Shown piece after piece: positions 37,781-47,739 of a stretch of 64,000 nucleotides of DNA. Position 1 is the first letter of the stretch, and every line of letters starts with the position of its first letter. The translations under genes were made by a program, and so were the position numbers. The notes under the pieces are model-generated. The model had not been told where the DNA came from, searched no databases, and saw nothing but the letters and a program-made list of their open reading frames with translations. The stretch is from positions 290,988 to 354,987 of the forward strand of contig DATNFO010000061.1 of NCBI GenBank assembly GCA_035606355.1, in the 5' to 3' direction. The stretch is from Sulfopaludibacter sp035606355. GTDB lineage: Bacteria > Acidobacteriota > Terriglobia > Bryobacterales > Bryobacteraceae.

Positions 37781-40198
37781 TCATCGCAACGCGATCACCG
37801 GGTTAACCCTGGTGGCCCGGCGTGCGGGAATCAGAGCAGCCATCAGCGTCACCGCGGCCAGCACTGCCGTTACCGCGACATAGGTCCACACGTCGAGCGG
37901 CGTGACGCCATATAGAAAGGACGTCAACACGCGCGTCGCTGCAACGGCCCCCGCAATTCCAATCGCGACGCCGATCGCGGTCATGCGCAGCCCGCGCGCC
38001 ATCACCATTTTCAGAACGTCTGAGCTCCTCGCGCCCAGCGCCATGCGGATGCCGATCTCCTGCGATTGCTGCGCCACCGAATATGCAATCACGCCGTAAA
38101 GGCCCACCGCGGAAAGCACCAGCGCGCTCAACGCAAAGATGGCCAGCAGGATGGTGCGAAAACGCGGCGCGCTCACCGACGCCGCTACATTCTCTTCCAT
38201 CGTGCGGATCTTGACCAGAGGCTGATCGGGATCGATGTCGCGCACCGCCTTGCGCAGCTCCGGAGCTGCGAGGCGCGGATCGCCCGCCGTGCGCAGCACC
38301 AGCGACATCGCAAACACCGGCAACAGCTTGTTCGCTTGCCGGAACGGTAAATACATTTCGGCCGCGGGGTCGGTTGCCAGGTTCTGCTTCATATCGCCCG
38401 CGATGCCGACAATCTGCATCCACGGAACCTCCTTCTCAGGCGTGCCGCCGATCTGTATAAACTTGCCGAGCGCGGGTTTCTTTCCGAAGAACTGCTTCTG
38501 CATCGATTGATTGATCACCACCACCGCGGGCGCTGTTTCATTGTCCCGGCGCTCCAGGAAACGGCCGGCGATCAGCGGCACGCGGAGGGTTTCCAGGTAG
38601 CCCGCGGCCACCGTACGGTAGCCTGAGACGATGTAGTCGTGGGGCGTCTTCGGCGGCCGGCCCTGAATGTTGAACAGGATCTGCGATCCGCCTCCGCTTA
38701 CCGGGAGCCCGGCAGAGGCGCCGTCGGCTTGCACTCCCGGAATCGCGCGCGCCGCATCCAGCACGCGATCGAAGAAGGCCATGCGCTCGGCCTCGTCGTG
38801 ATGCGCTTGTTGCGAAAGCGGCAGGTCCGCGACCAGAATGTTGCCTGGATTGAACCCCGGCGACACGTTCTGCAGCGATTCAAAGCTGCGGACGAACAAG
38901 CCGGCGCCAATCAGCAGCACCATGGCTAACGCGATCTCCCCCACCACCAGCAGCGTGCGCAGGTTATTCTGCCGCGACCCGCCCGTGCTGCCTCGACCGC
39001 TTTCATTCAGCACGGAGCGCAGGTCCGAACGCGCCGCTTGCATGGCGGGCGCGATCCCGAAAAATATGCCGGCGAGTACGGCGGCGAGCGCGGTAAACGC
39101 CAGCACTCGATTGTCGATGTTGATCGTGGCAATGTCCGGGACAGCGCCTGCAGCCAGGCGGGTGAGCGCCGGCAGAGCGGCGGCAGCCAGCGCCAGTCCC
39201 GCGACTCCGCCGATCAGGGCGAGGGTGCCGCTCTCCACCAGCAATTGCATCATCAGCCGGGATGCGCTCGCGCCCAGCGCCGTGCGCAGGGCAATCTCGC
39301 GGCGGCGCGATACGGCGCGCGCAAGCATCAGCCCCGCCACATTCGCACACGCGATCAGCAGCACGAGCCCGACGGCGCCGGAAAGCGCGATCAGGGCGGG
39401 CCTGATATCCTGCACGAGGCGGCCGTGCAGTTCGACCACGTTTGCGCCGACACCCGTGTCGTAGATCGGGTACTGCTCTTCCAGGCGTTTGGCGATCCCC
39501 GACATTTCCGCCCGCGCGCGCTCGATCGGGATGCCGTTGCGCAACCGGCCGATCGCGATCAACCCGGGATGCCAGCCGCGATCGTCGGGGAGTTTCGCCG
39601 CGAACGCGGCGATCGGGACCATCACGTCCGCGGGCTGCACCAGGCGAAATGACGGCGGCAAAATCCCGATGACGGTATAAGGCGTGTTGTCGAGTGCGAT
39701 CGTCTGGCCAAGCACGTCCGCGTTCGCGCCGAAGCGGCGGCTCCAGAAACCGTAGCTCAGCAGGACTACCGGAACGGCGCCGGCCCGGTCATCGGACGCT
39801 GTGAAGGTGCGGCCGCGAATCGGTTGCACGCCCAGCAGCGGCAACAGATCCGACGACGCCATCTGCCCCTGCAACCGCTCGGGTTCGCCCCTGCCGGTAA
39901 GGGTCATCGGCGCGATGCGCGCAACCGCGATGCCTTCGAAGGTTTGCGTCTGCGCGCGCCAGTCCTGCAGATTCTGCCAGGAAGGGCCGAGGGAGGGAAT
40001 CGTCGGCATGCGCTCGGTCACCAGGCACAGACGATCGGCATCGCGGAACGGCAGCGGTTTGAGGAGCACCGCCTGAACCACGCTGAAAATGGTGGTGTTC
40101 GCCCCAATCCCGATGGCCAGCGTAAGGACGGCAGTCAGCGTGAACCCGGGAGTCTTGCGCAGCCAGCGCAATGCGTAACGCAAATCGTGGTAGTGCAT
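37781..40198 (-). CDS. ADOP permease
   Basis: 805-aa ABC-type permease of the acidobacterial duplicated orphan permease class: a MacB-like periplasmic core and FtsX domain, duplicated. N-terminal DLRYALRWLRKTPGFTLTAVLTLAIGIGANTTIFS starts the first TM helix; TM clusters follow at about residues 280-430 and 680-800, and it ends RRATRVNPVIALR. No ATP-binding partner is nearby. Frame-open sequence reaches 40324, but the ATG at 40198 gives the class start. It is followed on the same strand by nothing within 25 bp and is probably separate from GH27 upstream. Confidence 0.92.
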   Translation of the reverse strand: MHYHDLRYALRWLRKTPGFTLTAVLTLAIGIGANTTIFSVVQAVLLKPLPFRDADRLCLVTERMPTIPSLGPSWQNLQDWRAQTQTFEGIAVARIAPMTLTGRGEPERLQGQMASSDLLPLLGVQPIRGRTFTASDDRAGAVPVVLLSYGFWSRRFGANADVLGQTIALDNTPYTVIGILPPSFRLVQPADVMVPIAAFAAKLPDDRGWHPGLIAIGRLRNGIPIERARAEMSGIAKRLEEQYPIYDTGVGANVVELHGRLVQDIRPALIALSGAVGLVLLIACANVAGLMLARAVSRRREIALRTALGASASRLMMQLLVESGTLALIGGVAGLALAAAALPALTRLAAGAVPDIATINIDNRVLAFTALAAVLAGIFFGIAPAMQAARSDLRSVLNESGRGSTGGSRQNNLRTLLVVGEIALAMVLLIGAGLFVRSFESLQNVSPGFNPGNILVADLPLSQQAHHDEAERMAFFDRVLDAARAIPGVQADGASAGLPVSGGGSQILFNIQGRPPKTPHDYIVSGYRTVAAGYLETLRVPLIAGRFLERRDNETAPAVVVINQSMQKQFFGKKPALGKFIQIGGTPEKEVPWMQIVGIAGDMKQNLATDPAAEMYLPFRQANKLLPVFAMSLVLRTAGDPRLAAPELRKAVRDIDPDQPLVKIRTMEENVAASVSAPRFRTILLAIFALSALVLSAVGLYGVIAYSVAQQSQEIGIRMALGARSSDVLKMVMARGLRMTAIGVAIGIAGAVAATRVLTSFLYGVTPLDVWTYVAVTAVLAAVTLMAALIPARRATRVNPVIALR

Positions 40199-40274
40199 GG
40201 GAAGAACTACAATTTGGACGTTCTCCCATCGTAATCGTTTGTAACAGGACGCGCAGCCGCGCCGGGGCTGTTCC

Positions 40275-41603
40275 TCAGCGGCGTACTTGTTCGATACGGT
40301 AGAACGCTGAGGCGTGCGGGGCAACCTTGAAGGTTTGGCCGCCGGCCGCCGGCGCGAGATCGTGCTTCTCCCAGAGATCCCGAATCGCGCAGTTGCCCGA
40401 TAAGCCGAGTTGGGACCAGTCGATCCTGATCTCCTCGTCCGGCCCGTCGCCGGTGTTGAACACGGCGAGGTATTTCGCGGACGTGCCGGGCATTTCCGCG
40501 ACCCACGCCACCTGGTCGCCGCGCGTGAACAGTTCTTTGCTTTTCCCGGCCTTTTGATTCACCGCGAGCACTTCATCGTTGGTGATGAGTTGCAGAGTCC
40601 ACTCGTCATTATCCGGCAGATTACCGCCGAACATCAGCGGAGAGCGCGCAATGGACCAAAGCGTCATCAGCGTTCTCTGCTCATCGTGAGTCAGCAGAGA
40701 CATGCGCGGCGCGCCGCGTTCGGCACGAATTCCGATATGGCCGAGCGGCAGCATGTCGCCGTCGGGCCAACTGCCGGGCTTGACGTATGCGTTCCACTTT
40801 GTGAAGTTCGGAAACTGCCGCTTGAGGTCGATCCAGCGGTCCCAAAAATCATCGGAGATTCGCCACATCTGCGCCCACTTTGCGAGGAATGTGCCTTTGC
40901 CGGTATCGTGCGTTCCGGGCGAGAGGCTGAGGACGATGGGGCGGCCCGTTTTGCGAAGGGCTTTGCTGAGCGCTTCGATCTCGGTGCTGTGATCGCCAGT
41001 GGGACCGCTGCCGAACATATCGTCGGCTTTGATGAAATCCACACCCCAACCGGCATAGAGCCTGGCGATCGAGTCATAGTATTCCTGCCCGCCAGGTCTG
41101 GTCACATCAATTCCGTACATGTCGGTGTTCCACGGGCATATGGAGTTCTTATCCGCGATGTCCGCCGCTTTGTATCGAGTGCCGGCGATGCTCAAGTCGC
41201 GATCGACGGCCCGCCGCGGAATGCCGCGCATGATGTGAATGCCGAACTTCAACCCTTTGCCGTGCACGTAATCGGCAAGCGGCTTGAAACCGCGCCCGTC
41301 CGCGGCGGAAGGGAAGCGATTGGGCGCCGGCATCAGGCGGCCGTTCTCATCCATCGTCAATTCGGCGCCCGGACGATAGCCGTGACTCTTCGGGTTCGGC
41401 TCCGACCACTGTATATCCACCACCACGTACTGCCAGCCATGCGCCGCAAGATTCTTCGCCATGTAGTCTGCGTTGGCTTTCACTTCGGCTTCGGTAACGC
41501 CGGTGCCGAACGAGTCCCAACTGTTCCAGCCCATCGGAGGCGTGGGCGCGAGCAGGCCCTGTGCGGCGGCAAGCGCGGGGAGGAGAAACGCGGCCAGTCG
41601 CAT
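40275..41603 (-). CDS. secreted alpha-galactosidase, GH27
   Basis: 442 aa, signal peptide MRLAAFLLPALAAAQ. The (beta/alpha)8 domain begins TPPMGWNSWDSFG; the nucleophile is D194 in DFIKADDMFG and the acid/base lies in RISDDFWDRW near residue 255. A C-terminal beta domain (~330-442) follows. GH27 enzymes remove terminal alpha-galactose, or sometimes beta-L-arabinopyranose. It starts 1 bp after the stop of the GH51 gene, so the two are an operon for plant arabinogalactan-type side chains (inference). Confidence 0.93.
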   Translation of the reverse strand: MRLAAFLLPALAAAQGLLAPTPPMGWNSWDSFGTGVTEAEVKANADYMAKNLAAHGWQYVVVDIQWSEPNPKSHGYRPGAELTMDENGRLMPAPNRFPSAADGRGFKPLADYVHGKGLKFGIHIMRGIPRRAVDRDLSIAGTRYKAADIADKNSICPWNTDMYGIDVTRPGGQEYYDSIARLYAGWGVDFIKADDMFGSGPTGDHSTEIEALSKALRKTGRPIVLSLSPGTHDTGKGTFLAKWAQMWRISDDFWDRWIDLKRQFPNFTKWNAYVKPGSWPDGDMLPLGHIGIRAERGAPRMSLLTHDEQRTLMTLWSIARSPLMFGGNLPDNDEWTLQLITNDEVLAVNQKAGKSKELFTRGDQVAWVAEMPGTSAKYLAVFNTGDGPDEEIRIDWSQLGLSGNCAIRDLWEKHDLAPAAGGQTFKVAPHASAFYRIEQVRR

Positions 41604-41604
41604 C

Positions 41605-43167
41605 TTACTGCACCTTCAACCGAAGAATAGTCAGCGAGTGCTTGGGGAACGTGTAGCTGAACGAGGTATTTCCGCCGAGCGACGCTTGCCGGGTCGTGGG
41701 ACGGACCTTGTCCACTCCGAAATCGTTCACAGCTTTCAGATCGGCATTGTTCATCTCCCAAACCGAGCCATCGGGCAGCAAGCGCCCTCCGGCATTCTCG
41801 ATGCGAGCGGCAATGTCGGATTTCGCGCTGCGGTTCAGAACGTTGAGGAATACCGTGTGCGCAGCCGCATTGTAAGTGGACGATACATCCAGATACTGCA
41901 GCGCTTCCCGATCCCCGCTGCGGTAAGTGGGACCCGACGTTTGCACGTTCAGCGACACGTTGCCGCGTTGTTTCGCGTACTCCACCAGCGGGAAATAGAT
42001 GGTCTGCAGATAAAGGCCCTGTTTGTTCGCAAAGATGGGCGCGATCACATTGACGAGTTGCGCGAGGTTGGCCATCTTCACCACGTCGGCATGCCGGAAG
42101 AACGCGTTGAGGAACATGCCCGTGGCGAGCGCGTCTTCGAAGTCGTAGTGCTCTTCCAGGCCCGTCTTCGCGATCTCGAATTCAGTCGAGCCCGGCACGA
42201 TCGTGCGATACCAGGTGTTCCATTCATCGAACGCGATGTAAATGGGATGCGGCCGCGACTGGGAGTTGCGCGCCGCTTTGATTTGCCCTTCGACGATCGC
42301 GATCCGGTTTTCGATGTCCTCGCTGACGGCGAGAAACTTTTCCAGATCGTTCTCGCGGTTGCCGATATATGTATGCAGCGAGATGTAATCGATCTCGTCT
42401 TTGAGATGGTCCAGCACGGCCCGATTCCAGCCCACCCAGTCGGCGTTCGGCCGGAAGTCGGAAGATCCGCTGGCGATCAACTGAATCGTCGCGTCCTGCC
42501 GGCGCATCGCCACGGCCGCGGAAAGCGCGAATTTGGCGTAATCCTCCGGGCTCTTGTGGCCCAATTGCCAGGGACCGTCGATCTCATTACCGAGTCCCCA
42601 GATCTTCACGTTCCACGGCTTTTCGTGTCCGTTCCTGGCCCTCTGTTTGGCCCAGTATGTGGGGCGCGATTCATTGCAATACTCCACCCACTGCCGCGCC
42701 TGATCCACCGATCCCAAACCCGCATTGATACAAATGTAGGGCTCTGCGCCGATGCGCTCACAATAATGCAGAAACTCATCCGTGCCGAAGCGATTGCTTT
42801 CGAGCGCGCCCCATGCATGGTCCGGACGCGCCGGGCGCTGGTCTCGCGGACCGATGCCGTCCATCCAGTTGTAGCCCGAAGCGAAATTGCCGCCCGGCCA
42901 ACGCAGCACGGAGACGCCGAGCGGCCGCACGGCGTCCATGACGTCTTTGCGGAACCCCTCGGAATCCGACAGGGGGTTGCCTTCATCGAAAATGCCGCCG
43001 TAAATACACCGGCCCAGATGTTCGGCGAAATTGCCGAAGAGGCGCGGATCGACCGTGCCGATCACGCGGCCGGTATCGACGCGAATCGTGGCGGCGGGAG
43101 CCTGGGTCTGGCTCGCAGCGGGGACGATCAGCAGCAGGGGGACGACCAGGGATTTAATAAGGGCCAT
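41605..43167 (-). CDS. secreted alpha-L-arabinofuranosidase, GH51
   Basis: 520 aa, signal peptide to about residue 20. GH51 motifs: LFGNFAEHLGRCIYGGIF, LRWPGGNFASGYNWMDGIGP, acid/base E195 in WGLGNEIDG, nucleophile E315 in IAFDEWNTWY. The C-terminal jelly-roll region ends FSYTFPKHSLTILRLKVQ. It releases L-arabinose from arabinan or arabinoxylan; most GH51 enzymes are cytoplasmic, so the signal peptide is notable. It is the first gene of an operon with GH27. Confidence 0.94.
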   Translation of the reverse strand: MALIKSLVVPLLLIVPAASQTQAPAATIRVDTGRVIGTVDPRLFGNFAEHLGRCIYGGIFDEGNPLSDSEGFRKDVMDAVRPLGVSVLRWPGGNFASGYNWMDGIGPRDQRPARPDHAWGALESNRFGTDEFLHYCERIGAEPYICINAGLGSVDQARQWVEYCNESRPTYWAKQRARNGHEKPWNVKIWGLGNEIDGPWQLGHKSPEDYAKFALSAAVAMRRQDATIQLIASGSSDFRPNADWVGWNRAVLDHLKDEIDYISLHTYIGNRENDLEKFLAVSEDIENRIAIVEGQIKAARNSQSRPHPIYIAFDEWNTWYRTIVPGSTEFEIAKTGLEEHYDFEDALATGMFLNAFFRHADVVKMANLAQLVNVIAPIFANKQGLYLQTIYFPLVEYAKQRGNVSLNVQTSGPTYRSGDREALQYLDVSSTYNAAAHTVFLNVLNRSAKSDIAARIENAGGRLLPDGSVWEMNNADLKAVNDFGVDKVRPTTRQASLGGNTSFSYTFPKHSLTILRLKVQ

Positions 43168-43271
43168 GCAAGCGCCATGCTAAGTCGTGGCGTAGTGGGA
43201 AGTCAATCGTTCGCGTAGAACGCAGCCGGTATCCGCTTGGCTCCTCCCGATCGGGCGAACTCTCGTCCCAA

Positions 43272-45533
43272 TCACCCGAGCGTTGCGAGGATACGGTCCC
43301 GCAGGCCTTGCGCATCGAACCGCGCGTCTTTGTAGATCTCCGGCGGCTTGCCCGAACGCGAGAAATCGTCCATTCCGAAGGTCCGCTCGCGATGATCCTC
43401 CGGGAGCAGGAACGGATAGAGGAATCCGCGCCAGCCGTTGTGCAGCGTGATGGCTCGCGCACGATCTTCCGCTGAGAAGATCCGGTTGGCTTCCGCCGGA
43501 TTTGCCGCGCGGAATTCCTCAAACAGTTGCGGCGACGTCACCGCCACAATCTTCACGTCAGCCCGCTCCTCGATTTCAGGCAGAGCCTGCAACAAATTCG
43601 CCATCACCTGTCCGCCGCAGACCACGAGCACAATCTTGCGGCGGCCGTTTTCGGCAAACGCCTTGAAGACGTATGCGCCCTTAACCGCCTCGCGGGCGGG
43701 CGGCACTCCATCTCCCCGGCGCAGCACGGGCGTGCCCGGCCGCACAGCCGAAAACACCACGGGTTCGCCGCGCCGCATGCCTTCGAAGAGCATCTCGACC
43801 GCTTCGTTCGCATCGAGAGGTTTATAGACCTTGATCCCCGGGTACGCCGTGAACAGCGACATCCAGAACAGGCCGTGATGCGTCGGTCCGTCCTCGCCGG
43901 TCTCCGGCCCATCATGCGCGGCGAGCATGATGAAGAAACTTCGGGCCGCCGGGTTGATTGCTCTGTCGATCAGTGCCATGCGGACGGCGTTCGCCATCAT
44001 CGGGGTGAACACGCCATACGTCGCAAACGCCGTCATGGGACGAAAGCCGCCCGGTAAAATATCCTGAGCCATGGCGCAGGACATCATGGCCATGTTCTGC
44101 TCCGCGATGCCGAAACGAAGTCCGCGGCCGAGTGGATTCTCACGGGTGAGCACGCCGTGGACGCGTTCGGCCTGCCCGGTCAGTATGGACTTCATCAGAT
44201 CGCCCGCGCCGGTATAGAAGAAAGCGGTGTGCTGCATGGCCCACGTGAAGAATGCCTCGGTTGCTTTGCGCGTCGGTACGAGTTCACCCTCCGGAAAGAC
44301 GAGTTCGGGCGGAAGAATGTCCGGGCGGGAGAGCGTCGTGTAGTCGGCGAGCGCGCGGCCCGGCAACGCGGAGGCCATGCGCTCCGCCAGTTCGCTCTCG
44401 CGCGGCATTTGCGACGCGATGGTTTGCAGCCGGCCGTGCAGATACTCGAGCGCCGCGCGACAGACCGAATCGGCGATCGTGCTAATGTCTGCCACCGCTT
44501 CACCGGCCACGCCCGCAATCGGAAAACCGAGCTCGCGCACCGCTTCGATATACTCTTCATGCTTCAGCGGCGTGCCATGCGAATCGGCCGTGCCCTGCAG
44601 GCGGCCGTATGCAAAACCTTTGACCGTGTGACAGACGATGGCCACCGGCCGCCCGCCGCCAAAGGCGCCGGCAGCGAGACGATAGGCGTACGCGAGTTCG
44701 CGGATATTGTGACCGTCTACTTCGATGATGCTCCAGCCGTGCGAATGCCAGTGATTCAAATAAGGGACCGGCAGGACTTCCGTGATAGGGCCATCAATGC
44801 CGAACTGGTTGTAATCGAGAGCGACGATCAGGTTACCAGCGCCGAGATTCGCCGCCAGATTGCGGGCTTCGTAGCTCATGCCCTCTTCGGTCTCAGCGTC
44901 TCCGGCGATGACGAACGCTTTGGTATCGAGCCCGCACGAGCGGTGAAGCAGCGCGAAACCCAGGGCTGCCGAGAGGCCGTGACCCGACGAGCCGGTGGAA
45001 GTGTCCGCGAGCGCGTAATGCGACTCCACGTGGCCGCTGGGTCCACCCCACCGGCGGAAGCGCGCGAGATCTTCGGGAAGGACGGTGGCGCGGGCGGCGG
45101 AACCTTCGAGTTGAAATCCGGTGCGGCGCAGCGTCTCATAAATGAGCGCGAGCACGCTATGGAAGAGTGGTGTGCAGTGGCCCGCCGACCAGACCACGCG
45201 GCTGCGTCCCGCATGCTTCGGGTTCCACGCATCGAATTGCAGCGCGCCGCTCAGGAGCATGGTGAGCACCATTTCGGCTTTCGACGACGAGCCGCCTGGA
45301 TGCCCGCTTTGCGCCGCGTCTACGGCGGCGAACATGAGAGCACGGGCGGCGCGGCAGAGCTCCGCGATGCTGGTTTCGTCGATCTCCGCCAGCGGCTCGA
45401 GGGCGGCGCCGCGCAGGTCGAGATACGCGCCGCCTTCTGAGCGGTATTGGAAACGTTCGGGCTCGGCGGCGGCGAAGGCGTGATAGCTTCCTGCGTCCAG
45501 CAGGTCGAAAGCGGGGGCGGTAGTTGACGACAT
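43272..45533 (-). CDS. tkt: transketolase
   Basis: 753-aa thiamine-diphosphate enzyme of the pentose phosphate pathway, in one chain (about 90 residues longer than E. coli TktA, mainly at the N-terminus). Motifs: AAQSGHPGGSSSKAEM near residue 80, TGSSGHGLSAALGFAL, the ThDP/Mg motif GDAETEEG...ALDYN, FGIAEQNMAM with its catalytic Glu, and DGPTHHGLF-like segment DGPETGEDGPTHHG. It lies 104 bp upstream of GH51 on the same strand, which would help metabolise released pentose. Confidence 0.88.
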   Translation of the reverse strand: MSSTTAPAFDLLDAGSYHAFAAAEPERFQYRSEGGAYLDLRGAALEPLAEIDETSIAELCRAARALMFAAVDAAQSGHPGGSSSKAEMVLTMLLSGALQFDAWNPKHAGRSRVVWSAGHCTPLFHSVLALIYETLRRTGFQLEGSAARATVLPEDLARFRRWGGPSGHVESHYALADTSTGSSGHGLSAALGFALLHRSCGLDTKAFVIAGDAETEEGMSYEARNLAANLGAGNLIVALDYNQFGIDGPITEVLPVPYLNHWHSHGWSIIEVDGHNIRELAYAYRLAAGAFGGGRPVAIVCHTVKGFAYGRLQGTADSHGTPLKHEEYIEAVRELGFPIAGVAGEAVADISTIADSVCRAALEYLHGRLQTIASQMPRESELAERMASALPGRALADYTTLSRPDILPPELVFPEGELVPTRKATEAFFTWAMQHTAFFYTGAGDLMKSILTGQAERVHGVLTRENPLGRGLRFGIAEQNMAMMSCAMAQDILPGGFRPMTAFATYGVFTPMMANAVRMALIDRAINPAARSFFIMLAAHDGPETGEDGPTHHGLFWMSLFTAYPGIKVYKPLDANEAVEMLFEGMRRGEPVVFSAVRPGTPVLRRGDGVPPAREAVKGAYVFKAFAENGRRKIVLVVCGGQVMANLLQALPEIEERADVKIVAVTSPQLFEEFRAANPAEANRIFSAEDRARAITLHNGWRGFLYPFLLPEDHRERTFGMDDFSRSGKPPEIYKDARFDAQGLRDRILATLG

Positions 45534-45655
45534 GGCAATCTCCGTCTGCGGCGATTGTAACAGCTATTCAGAGGAGATTATCTTGAACTTGTTGGAGCGG
45601 GGTTTCGCCGGCTGGTCCGGCAAAGTGGCAAAGGGTAGCCCGACGGCCGATGCGG

Positions 45656-45934
45656 CTATTGTTGCGGCCGCGGAGCAGCCCTCAACGTCTTCATGGGCGC
45701 CGCAGCCCCGCGGGTCTCTCTGGAAACGAGGTACTGGGGAGCTTTCGGTTTTCCCTGCCGCATCACGACGGCCAGGAGCAACAGGGCAATGACGGCCATC
45801 GCAGCAAAGATTTCCGAGAGCGGCGATTGCGAGGCGAAGCGTGCCGTAGCCAGCGCGAGGTAGCCCTCCACAAAGGCTCGCCCGGTGGGCATCGCCACAA
45901 CGAAGGTCAACAAGAGTAGGGCGGGGCCGCGCAT
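45656..45934 (-). CDS. small membrane protein, hypothetical
   Basis: 92 aa with hydrophobic segments at residues ~4-20 and ~42-58 (EIFAAMAVIALLLLAVVM) and a basic, soluble tail. I recognise no family. It is the only open frame in this gap with membrane-protein character, but support from a ribosome site is weak and it could be non-coding. Confidence 0.35.
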   Translation of the reverse strand: MRGPALLLLTFVVAMPTGRAFVEGYLALATARFASQSPLSEIFAAMAVIALLLLAVVMRQGKPKAPQYLVSRETRGAAAPMKTLRAAPRPQQ

Positions 45935-46279
45935 GACGATTCAAACTTAGCGGCATGGGCGGCTTCGCCGCAAGCTGTAAACGGATGGTCTGGCAATAGC
46001 ATCGGTAGTAAACAGAAACTGTTATCCGGCGGCGGCTCAAACCGCGGTCCGCGGGCACTCCGATATTAAAAGTCGTGCCGAATCTCCAACATGCGGCCGG
46101 TGGAAGTCAGCCTGATCGCGCAATCGGACGTATCGGGAAATCCCTTGGGTCGAGCTCGCCAAGCCGCGCAAGCGCGGCACGACAGGAAGGATTCCTATCG
46201 TCACGGCAATTCACACGCGATGTGGTTGCGTGGATGCGGTAACAACGAGCGCGGGAAATGATGGTATTCTCAACAAATT
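45935..46279. other. gap without a gene
   Basis: About 345 bp with no convincing coding frame. It holds a bipartite hairpin element at 46163-46200 and otherwise nothing I can interpret, apart from presumably the promoter of the MFS gene. Confidence 0.5.
46163..46200. repeat. bipartite hairpin element
   Basis: GCCGCGC (46163-46169) and GCGCGGC (46172-46178) pair perfectly around AA; next, CGACAGGAA (46180-46188) pairs with TTCCTATCG (46192-46200) with one mismatch. In reverse complement this has the same order and core sequences as the element at 63293-63332. Confidence 0.75.
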
Positions 46280-47608
46280 ATGTCTGCGACTACCGTTGCC
46301 GGCCAGGTCCGACACGCCTCCTTTGATAAACAACGTCTGTTTGTCGTCAGCGTGCTGGCGCTCTTCACCGCCGGCCTCGCCGCGTCGTTGCGCGCCGACA
46401 TCGCCACCGACTTACAACGGATTTTCCTCGACCCCCTCGACCGTGCGCATTCGGCCGAAATGATCGGTTCGATCCTGGGAATTCCGTTCCTGGGGTTCGC
46501 TTTCACCATCGCCATCGGGAGTCCACTGTTAGACGCAATCGGAATGGCGATCATGCTTCCTCTTTCGGGAGTCTGTTTTATCGCCGGAACATTGGTCCTT
46601 CTGTTTGCCGGCAGCCTCGCCACAGGAGGCGGCATATACACGGTCCTGTGGATCGGGGCGCTGATCACCGGGATCGGCTGGGGCCTGGTGGAGACGGTTG
46701 TGAATCCACTCACCGCCACTCTGTATCCGGACGAAAAGACGGCCAAGCTCAACACGCTGCATGCCTGGTGGCCGGGCGGCTTGATTGCGGGCGGCTTGCT
46801 CGGCTTCGGGCTCGGCCAAATGGCTATCGGTTGGCAGATCAAGCTCAGCCTGATCGTCATTCCCGCGCTCGCGGTAGTGATCTTGTGTCTCGGGCTGAAG
46901 TTTCCGCCCACGGAACGGGCGGCCTCCGGAGTATCGATGGGCGAGATGTTTCGCGAGCTGCTCAATCCGATCTTCATCGTGCTGTTCGGGGCCATGTTCC
47001 TGACAGCGGCATCGGAGCTGGCGCCGGGCCAATGGGTCGATCTGGCATTGACCCGCACGGTGCACATGCAGGGCATTCTGCTCCTGGTGTATGTCAGTGG
47101 AATCATGTTCGTGGCGCGCCATTTTGCCGGACCTCTGGTCCGCCGCCTGTCGGCAATCGGGCTGCTTTGGTTTTCCTGCCTGTTGGCCTCGCTCGGACTC
47201 GTGCTGCTCAGCTTCGCGAACTCGCCGTTCACTGGAGTTCTGGCCGCGACAGTCTGGGGCGTCGGCGTGTGCTTTATGTGGCCCACGATGCTGGCGACGG
47301 CGTCGGAGCGATTCCCTCGCGGCGGGGCTCTCTTGATGGGGTTGATGGGAACGGCTGGAACGCTCTCCATCACCTTCGTGTTGCCCGCCATGGGGCGGAT
47401 TTTCGACGCGAAAAAGGTGCAGGCAGCTGGCGGCGAAGCGGCATTTAAGACGCTCAGCGGTTCGGCGCTCGACAACGTCCTAGGTATCGCCTCGCAGGCC
47501 TCGTTCCGCGCCGTGGCCGCGCTGCCGGCGATTCTGCTGGTCGTCTTCGGGGCCATCTGGCTGTACGACCGCTCTAAAGGCGGCCACAAGCCTGTCAAGC
47601 TGAGCTAG
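46280..47608 (+). CDS. MFS transporter, sugar/fucose permease-like
   Basis: 442 aa, about 12 TM helices. N-terminal FDKQRLFVVSVLALFTAGLAASLRAD, then GIPFLGFAFTIAIGSPLLDAIG and GWGLVETVVNPLTATLYPDE in the first half, with FMWPTMLATASERFPRGGAL in the second, which resembles the fucose/glucose permease group of the major facilitator superfamily. Substrate is uncertain; the neighbouring glycosidases and transketolase would fit a sugar (inference). Confidence 0.85.
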   Translation: MSATTVAGQVRHASFDKQRLFVVSVLALFTAGLAASLRADIATDLQRIFLDPLDRAHSAEMIGSILGIPFLGFAFTIAIGSPLLDAIGMAIMLPLSGVCFIAGTLVLLFAGSLATGGGIYTVLWIGALITGIGWGLVETVVNPLTATLYPDEKTAKLNTLHAWWPGGLIAGGLLGFGLGQMAIGWQIKLSLIVIPALAVVILCLGLKFPPTERAASGVSMGEMFRELLNPIFIVLFGAMFLTAASELAPGQWVDLALTRTVHMQGILLLVYVSGIMFVARHFAGPLVRRLSAIGLLWFSCLLASLGLVLLSFANSPFTGVLAATVWGVGVCFMWPTMLATASERFPRGGALLMGLMGTAGTLSITFVLPAMGRIFDAKKVQAAGGEAAFKTLSGSALDNVLGIASQASFRAVAALPAILLVVFGAIWLYDRSKGGHKPVKLS

Positions 47609-47715
47609 CCTGTCGCGTTCGCCTTTGTCATTGGGGGCCGGCGCAACGCGCTCCTGTTGATCTTGATTTAACAAATCTCTCGCCCATTAATCAAAATCTA
47701 CTCGCATATCTAAGC

Positions 47716-47739
47716 GATTTAGGTGTAAATCATTTAGGT
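47716..47739 (+). promoter_or_regulatory. candidate PadR operator
   Basis: Inverted repeat GATTTA (47716-47721) / TAAATC (47726-47731) with a 4-base spacer, and a direct repeat ATTTAGGT at 47717 and 47732, immediately before the padR start at 47740. Position and symmetry suit autoregulation by the encoded repressor. Confidence 0.45.

Noticed and set aside
46270..47598. 442-aa minus-strand frame with the same length as the MFS gene
   Set aside because: Pro/Ser/Thr/Arg-rich shadow; the plus strand has clear transmembrane helices.
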